Assembly (NCBI GenBank): GCA_002371755.1
Contig: DFGM01000168.1
Span: 1 to 10,611 of the forward strand
Reading direction: 5' to 3'
Length of the DNA stretch: 10,611 nt
DNA from: Verrucomicrobia bacterium UBA3750
GTDB taxonomy: Bacteria; Verrucomicrobiota; Kiritimatiellia; RFP12; UBA1067
Both the position numbers and the translations under genes were made by a program. Positions 7,357 to 10,611 of the stretch are shown here, piece by piece (the first letter of the stretch is position 1; each line of letters opens with the position of its first letter). Below the pieces are notes generated by a model, which ran no database searches, was not told the DNA's origin, and saw nothing but the letters and a program-made list of their open reading frames with translations.

Positions 7357-8451
7357 ATGAAGAAACTGGCTATATTGGCTGCACTGGCCGCTGTTGCGGC
7401 CGGATGCTGCACGGCAAGCCGCGATTTCGGCGTGACGAAATACGGCGAGAAGGCGAAGCTCTACACGCTGCGCGGCAAGGGCGGACTCGTAATGGAAGTG
7501 ACCGATGCGGGCGGCAAGGTGGTGCGCCTTCTCCAGCCCGACAAGTCCGGCGAGCTCAAGGATATCACCATTGGCTTCGACGATGTGAGCGGCTGGGAAA
7601 ACACCGACCCCTATTTCGGCGCCATCATCGGGCGTGTCGGCAACCGCATCGCCCAGGGCAAGTTCACTCTTGAGGGTAAGGAGTATGCCATCGAGTGCAA
7701 CGATACCGATCACCATGCGGCCCTCCATGGCGGCCCGCGCGGCTGGGATGCCTATGTCTGGGACGCCGAACCTTTCACCGATGGCGACGATGTGGGCATT
7801 TCCTTCTCTAAGATCTTCCCGGACGGCGAAGGCGGATTCCCGGGCAAGGTGGGCGCGAAGGTCACTTACACCATCACGCCCGACAACGTCTGGAGAATCT
7901 CCTATTGGGCCAAGACGGATAAGACCACTCCCATCAACCTCACACAGCACGTCTATTTCAACATGAACGGCGAAGGTGACATCCTCGACCAGGAGCTCAT
8001 GATCGACGCCGACAAATATCTCGCCGTCGATGCCGACCTCGCACCTGTCGGAGAACCCGAACTCGTGGTGGGCACGCCTTTCGACTTCCGCACCTTCCAC
8101 AAAGTCGGCGAGCGTATAAACGACCCTGACCGCGTCCTGCAGTATGGCCCCGGCTACGACCACAACTGGTGCCTCAACGGCGAAGGTTTCCGCAAAGTGG
8201 CCGAGTTCCGCGGCGAGAAGCGCGCTGTGGAAGTCTGGACCGATCAGCCCGGCCTCCAGTTTTATGCAGGCAACTTCATCAATCCTGAGTGGACGATGAA
8301 GGGCGGGCGCAAGATGGTCTACCGCGGCTGGCTCGCCCTGGAGACGCAGCACTATCCCAACACGCCCAACCGCCCCGACTTCGGAAGCATATACGTGAAG
8401 CCGGGCGAGACGTATTCCACCGTCACGGAATACCGTTTCAAGGCACTCTGA
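7357..8451 (+). CDS. galM: Lipoprotein aldose 1-epimerase (galactose mutarotase)
   Basis: GalM interconverts the alpha and beta anomers of galactose and other aldoses. The 364-residue protein is slightly longer than cytoplasmic E. coli GalM (346) because of an N-terminal lipoprotein signal (MKKLAILAALAAVAAGC, lipidated Cys17). It should therefore sit in the periplasm, anchored to a membrane. Family motifs follow in order: YFGAIIGRVGNRIAQGKF, ALHGG with His124, NLTQHVYFN with the presumed general acid His198, GTPFDFR, and ALETQHYPNTPN with the presumed general base Glu329. All catalytic positions are intact. The secreted beta-galactosidase at the left end would release beta-galactose, the substrate this enzyme would mutarotate before uptake. 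An exported mutarotase is known in Acinetobacter, so this location has precedent. Confidence 0.92.
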   Translation: MKKLAILAALAAVAAGCCTASRDFGVTKYGEKAKLYTLRGKGGLVMEVTDAGGKVVRLLQPDKSGELKDITIGFDDVSGWENTDPYFGAIIGRVGNRIAQGKFTLEGKEYAIECNDTDHHAALHGGPRGWDAYVWDAEPFTDGDDVGISFSKIFPDGEGGFPGKVGAKVTYTITPDNVWRISYWAKTDKTTPINLTQHVYFNMNGEGDILDQELMIDADKYLAVDADLAPVGEPELVVGTPFDFRTFHKVGERINDPDRVLQYGPGYDHNWCLNGEGFRKVAEFRGEKRAVEVWTDQPGLQFYAGNFINPEWTMKGGRKMVYRGWLALETQHYPNTPNRPDFGSIYVKPGETYSTVTEYRFKAL

Positions 8452-8467
8452 GAAGTCTGACAGGCAA

Positions 8468-8947
8468 ATGCCATATCTCCTCCAGCCGCTTCTCAAGATA
8501 CGTGCGATGCGTGAAGACCGCGCCGCGGGCGAATTGACCGTGGCGCGGCGCGCCGTGAGCGTGGCGGAAGAGGCGGTGGAGGAGAGGAAGAAGGAACTTG
8601 AAGAGTTCGAGCGCACCAAGGAAGAGCGTCGCGACCGCATATATGACGCCATCATCGGCAAAAGCATCACCTTCGACCAGCTCTCGCTCGCCCAGGAAGG
8701 CGTGGCGCGAATCGATCAGGAAGGAGTGTTGAAGCTCGACAACGTCCGGCAGGCCGAACGCGAACTCCAAGAGAAGGAAAATGCGGCGGAAGCGGCCCGG
8801 AATGTCTTTGTGACGGCGACAAAGAACCGCATGAAGATAGACGAGCACAAGGCGGTGTGGAAGCAGGAAGAGGCGAAAGCCGAGGAATCCCGCGCCGAAG
8901 GCGAACTCGAAGACTTTACGGGAAGAAAGCAGGATCTCGATGGTTGA
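8468..8947 (+). CDS. sctO: Type III secretion stalk protein SctO (YscO/CdsO/FliJ-like)
   Basis: This 159-residue, highly charged protein is almost entirely heptad-rich helix (about 15-150), consistent with an antiparallel coiled coil. The N-terminus MPYLLQPLLKIRAMREDRA fits the SctO opening pattern of a short hydrophobic start, then (K/R)IR and RE-RA. SctO is the central stalk that links the SctN ATPase to the export gate SctV, in the cytoplasm. The size is typical of the family. The gene lies 16 bases after galM and overlaps sctP by eight bases. Only a weak AGG (8462-8464) sits before the start, so translation may lean on galM. SctN, normally encoded just upstream, is absent from this window. 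Sequence alone could also fit a FliJ-like flagellar protein, but the two following genes favour T3SS. Confidence 0.78.
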   Translation: MPYLLQPLLKIRAMREDRAAGELTVARRAVSVAEEAVEERKKELEEFERTKEERRDRIYDAIIGKSITFDQLSLAQEGVARIDQEGVLKLDNVRQAERELQEKENAAEAARNVFVTATKNRMKIDEHKAVWKQEEAKAEESRAEGELEDFTGRKQDLDG

Positions 8948-9449
8948 TGGCTTGAAGTTCGACCCCGCCGTGATAGGGCGCTTGAGATCGCTTATCCCTG
9001 ATACAAGCGACGTGCGTCCGCTTGAGATTCCTCTTTCCGTGGTGGAAAGGTTCGAGCGGGCGATGGGAGTTGATTCTGCGCCCAATGCCGCTCCTTCGCC
9101 ATTGCAGGCTTTCTTTGCGTATTCGGCAGGGGGCGGCGGCACCCAGCTCGATTCTGCCGCACGGGATATCGCTTTGGCGCTGGAAGACGCCGCCTGGCGC
9201 GATAGCGGAGCCTGCTCTATTTCAATCATATTGAAGCCGGATGTGCTCGACGGCTCCGAGATTCGGCTGACGGCGCGAGGCCGTGAGGTGGATGTCTCGA
9301 TCATTCCGGCTACAGCTTCGGCAGGCGATTTCGTGGCGAGATCGATTCCGCAGCTTGAATCGCATCTCGCATCGCGTTTGCGATCATGGTCTTTCAGAAT
9401 AACCGTCTGCAAGGAGCATGGACGGGATAAATCAAGGAACAGCAAATGA
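8940..9449 (+). CDS. sctP: Short type III secretion needle-length/substrate-switch protein (SctP-like)
   Basis: This 169-residue protein has a low-complexity N-terminal half and a C-terminal domain (about 90-158) resembling the T3S4/FliK-C fold of YscP, HpaP and CdsP. That domain has SIILKPDVLDGSEIRL, then REVDVSII and a helix ending LESHLASRLRSW. The known role is to set needle length and switch the export apparatus from needle to translocator substrates by binding SctU. YscP has a long ruler region of several hundred residues; here little more than the switch domain remains. Its position between sctO and sctQ supports the call, because that is the chlamydial order. The ATG at 8940 has AGGA five bases upstream. 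The match is by pattern only and divergent, so the family is likely but not certain. Confidence 0.62.
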   Translation: MVDGLKFDPAVIGRLRSLIPDTSDVRPLEIPLSVVERFERAMGVDSAPNAAPSPLQAFFAYSAGGGGTQLDSAARDIALALEDAAWRDSGACSISIILKPDVLDGSEIRLTARGREVDVSIIPATASAGDFVARSIPQLESHLASRLRSWSFRITVCKEHGRDKSRNSK

Positions 9450-10330
9450 AACCTATCGAAATACTTTCCGCAGTCCCGCAGTGGGCGCATAAGACATCCC
9501 GCGAACTTCTGATGTCGCCGGCATGGTCTATGCCGTGCCGTTTTGGCGAGAAACAGTGCGTTTTGCGCAAGGAAGAAACGAGACTTGCAGAGACGTTCGA
9601 TTTGAAAGTCTCCTTTGGCGGCAAAGCGAACATACTTTCTCTCGCGCCGTCGCCGGCCTTCAAGGAACTCGGCGCCGTCTGGCAGAGCCGCGCGGCAGTG
9701 CCAAGCCCCATCCTGCTTGCACTTGTGGAGAAGGATTGTGCAGGGCTTTTCCAACTTCTCGAAAACGCCGTAAGGGAAGAGTTGAAGGTGGAAGGGCTCG
9801 CCACGCCGGAGGAAACCGAGGCGATATCGCCGCGCGAGGAACGGGTGTTCTTCAAACTGGAAGAAGCATCCGGCGCGCTTTGCGTCTTCGCCCTGAAAGG
9901 CTCTGACGATATTTGCGAGGCGTTCGGCGCATTGAGAAACATCGATCCGGCGAACGACGCGGTGCGGGAGACTAGGCTTGATGCGGAAGTCCAGTATGCG
10001 GCGTTTGTCCTGAAAGCGGACGAGTTGGCGTCTCTTGCGCCCGGAGATGCGCTTTTGCTGCCCGAGGTGGGTTCTTTGCAGAGCGTATATATAATCGAAG
10101 GAACGCTCGCGGCAAACTCCGATGGCGTCGCTGCGTGGGAAGACGACGGCATTTTGCGTGTCGTCAGTGCGGAGAAGGTGAAACTTTCGCTAGGCGCGGT
10201 GCTTGACGGTCTTCTTGCGGCGCCCCGTCCCGTGGAAAACGCCCAGCTCAGGCTTGTCAAATCCGGCACAATCCTCGCGTCAGGCCATTTCGGCTCCGTA
10301 TCCGCCCACCCCGCCTTTATCTGCGAATAG
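9446..10330 (+). CDS. sctQ: Type III secretion C-ring (sorting platform) protein SctQ (YscQ/CdsQ)
   Basis: SctQ forms the cytoplasmic sorting platform of the injectisome and is homologous to flagellar FliM/FliN. The 294-residue protein has an N-terminal region without a clear motif (1-170) and then an SPOA-type segment around 176-238 (TRLDAEVQYAAFVLKADEL, LAPGDALLLPEV). The family normally has two SPOA domains. Residues 241-294 (LSLGAVLDGLL, LRLVKSGTILASGHF) recall the end of a second one but look shortened. The ATG overlaps the sctP stop (ATGA), with AAGGA seven bases upstream. No in-frame ATG lies after codon 29, so I see no obvious internal start for a separate C-terminal product. The assignment leans partly on context. 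Confidence 0.68.
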   Translation: MKPIEILSAVPQWAHKTSRELLMSPAWSMPCRFGEKQCVLRKEETRLAETFDLKVSFGGKANILSLAPSPAFKELGAVWQSRAAVPSPILLALVEKDCAGLFQLLENAVREELKVEGLATPEETEAISPREERVFFKLEEASGALCVFALKGSDDICEAFGALRNIDPANDAVRETRLDAEVQYAAFVLKADELASLAPGDALLLPEVGSLQSVYIIEGTLAANSDGVAAWEDDGILRVVSAEKVKLSLGAVLDGLLAAPRPVENAQLRLVKSGTILASGHFGSVSAHPAFICE

Positions 10331-10390
10331 CAGGTTGCGCCTTGGCATCCCTTCGACAGCGCAGGCCGTCTTTGGAGATAATTAGTCCAA

Positions 10391-10431
10391 GAAGAGCCAA
10401 TGTCGCTTCTTCTTAGCGGTTTTGGCTCTTC
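10391..10431 (+). terminator. Hairpin after sctQ, candidate terminator or processed 3' end
   Basis: Arms GAAGAGCCAA (10391-10400) and TTGGCTCTTC (10422-10431) are a perfect ten-base inverted repeat. Inside it, CGCT (10404-10407) and AGCG (10415-10418) can form a second stem with a seven-base loop, so almost the whole element pairs. No T-tract follows on either strand, so it is not a classic intrinsic terminator. It lies 60 bases after the sctQ stop, a position suited to ending or protecting the transcript. I see nothing recognisable in 10331-10390. Confidence 0.4.
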
Positions 10432-10494
10432 CCCACTGCCGAAACCCGACTGCCCGCAAGCCCCGATCCGCTTCATGCGCATCGCCCGGGAATC

Positions 10495-10582
10495 CAATGG
10501 GCATTGGATTCGGATTCAATGGGCATTGGATTCGGATTCAATGGGCATTGGGTGCGGGAGTGACGGGCATTGGGTTGGGCAA
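10495..10582 (+). repeat. Four-unit 22-base tandem repeat with CCAATG/CATTGG dyad
   Basis: Units start at 10495, 10517, 10539 and 10561 and are 22 bases each. The first two are identical (CAATGGGCATTGG followed by ATTCGGATT). The third and fourth keep GGGCATTGG but diverge in the tail. The first unit sits in a perfect nine-base inverted repeat, AATCCAATG (10491-10499) and CATTGGATT (10502-10510), separated by GG. The period is not a multiple of three, and no plausible gene crosses it, so it is non-coding. It resembles an iterated protein-binding site, but no binding protein is identifiable. Confidence 0.8.
10543..10579 (+). other. G-quadruplex-forming motif (six GGG runs)
   Basis: GGG occurs at 10543, 10550, 10556, 10565, 10572 and 10577, separated by loops of 4, 3, 6, 4 and 2 bases. 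This satisfies the standard motif of four or more G3 runs with loops of 1-7. It arises from the degenerate third and fourth repeat units and ends 15 bases before the TATAAT box. The pattern is directly visible; folding and function are not shown. Confidence 0.6.
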
Positions 10583-10600
10583 CGTCGCGGTAGGTATAAT
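10570..10600 (+). promoter_or_regulatory. Promoter-like -10 box directed out of the window
   Basis: A perfect TATAAT lies at 10595-10600. The best -35 candidate, TTGGGT (10570-10575), is weak and 19 bases away, and lies inside the repeat/G-rich tract. Transcription would start around 10607 and serve a gene to the right of the window. A weak -35 beside repeated dyads suggests activator dependence, but this is inference. Confidence 0.45.
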
Positions 10601-10611
10601 GGGAACTAGCT

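Noticed and set aside
10491..10582. CRISPR array
   Set aside because: The units are contiguous 22-base tandem repeats without unique spacers, and there are no cas genes nearby.
10400..10609. Open frame of 69 codons across the tandem repeat
   Set aside because: It begins inside the hairpin and runs through 22-base repeats that are not in frame with each other; no ribosome site and no plausible protein.

Overview
This is a dense, single-strand stretch of a GC-rich, diderm bacterial chromosome. Eight genes lie on the + strand between 160 and 10330, with gaps of at most 43 bases and several 4-8 base overlaps. Lipoprotein signals, a YdbH-like envelope protein and type III secretion (T3SS) components imply an outer membrane. 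The T3SS gene order sctO-sctP-sctQ is the order known from Chlamydiae. Together with the exported carbohydrate enzymes this suggests a host- or gut-associated member of the PVC superphylum (Verrucomicrobiota, Kiritimatiellota or Lentisphaerota). That taxonomic guess is inference.

Layout. A 159-base leader carries a good sigma-70-type promoter (TGGACA, 17 bases, extended -10 TAAAAT) and a strong Shine-Dalgarno site. It is followed by a secreted GH2 beta-galactosidase with a C-terminal discoidin/CBM32-like domain (160-3765). Next is a compact YdbH-like AsmA-family protein (3797-5140), preceded by a possible four-codon minicistron. It overlaps a small lipoprotein (5137-5586) that appears to fuse YnbE and YdbL. 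The next genes are an OFA-like MFS transporter (5616-6878), a QueD/6-pyruvoyl-tetrahydropterin synthase family enzyme (6894-7313) and a lipoprotein aldose 1-epimerase, GalM (7357-8451). The last three are type III secretion genes: the stalk protein SctO (8468-8947), a short SctP (8940-9449) and the C-ring protein SctQ (9446-10330).

The final 281 bases hold no credible gene. They contain a hairpin, a four-unit 22-base tandem repeat with a CCAATG/CATTGG dyad, a six-run GGG tract that fits a G-quadruplex motif, and a TATAAT promoter-like box directed out of the window.

How the genes may work together. LacZ and GalM both look extracytoplasmic, so beta-galactoside cleavage and galactose mutarotation probably happen outside the inner membrane. 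YdbH plus the YnbE-YdbL fusion match the E. coli YdbH-YnbE-YdbL inner-to-outer membrane bridge, here reduced to two genes. Because the spacing is so tight, the T3SS genes may be co-transcribed with galM, or even with the whole block. The main points of interest are the YnbE-YdbL fusion with its half-length YdbH, the detached chlamydial-order sctOPQ cluster, the altered substrate-pocket residues in LacZ, and the repeat/G-quadruplex/promoter element at the right edge.
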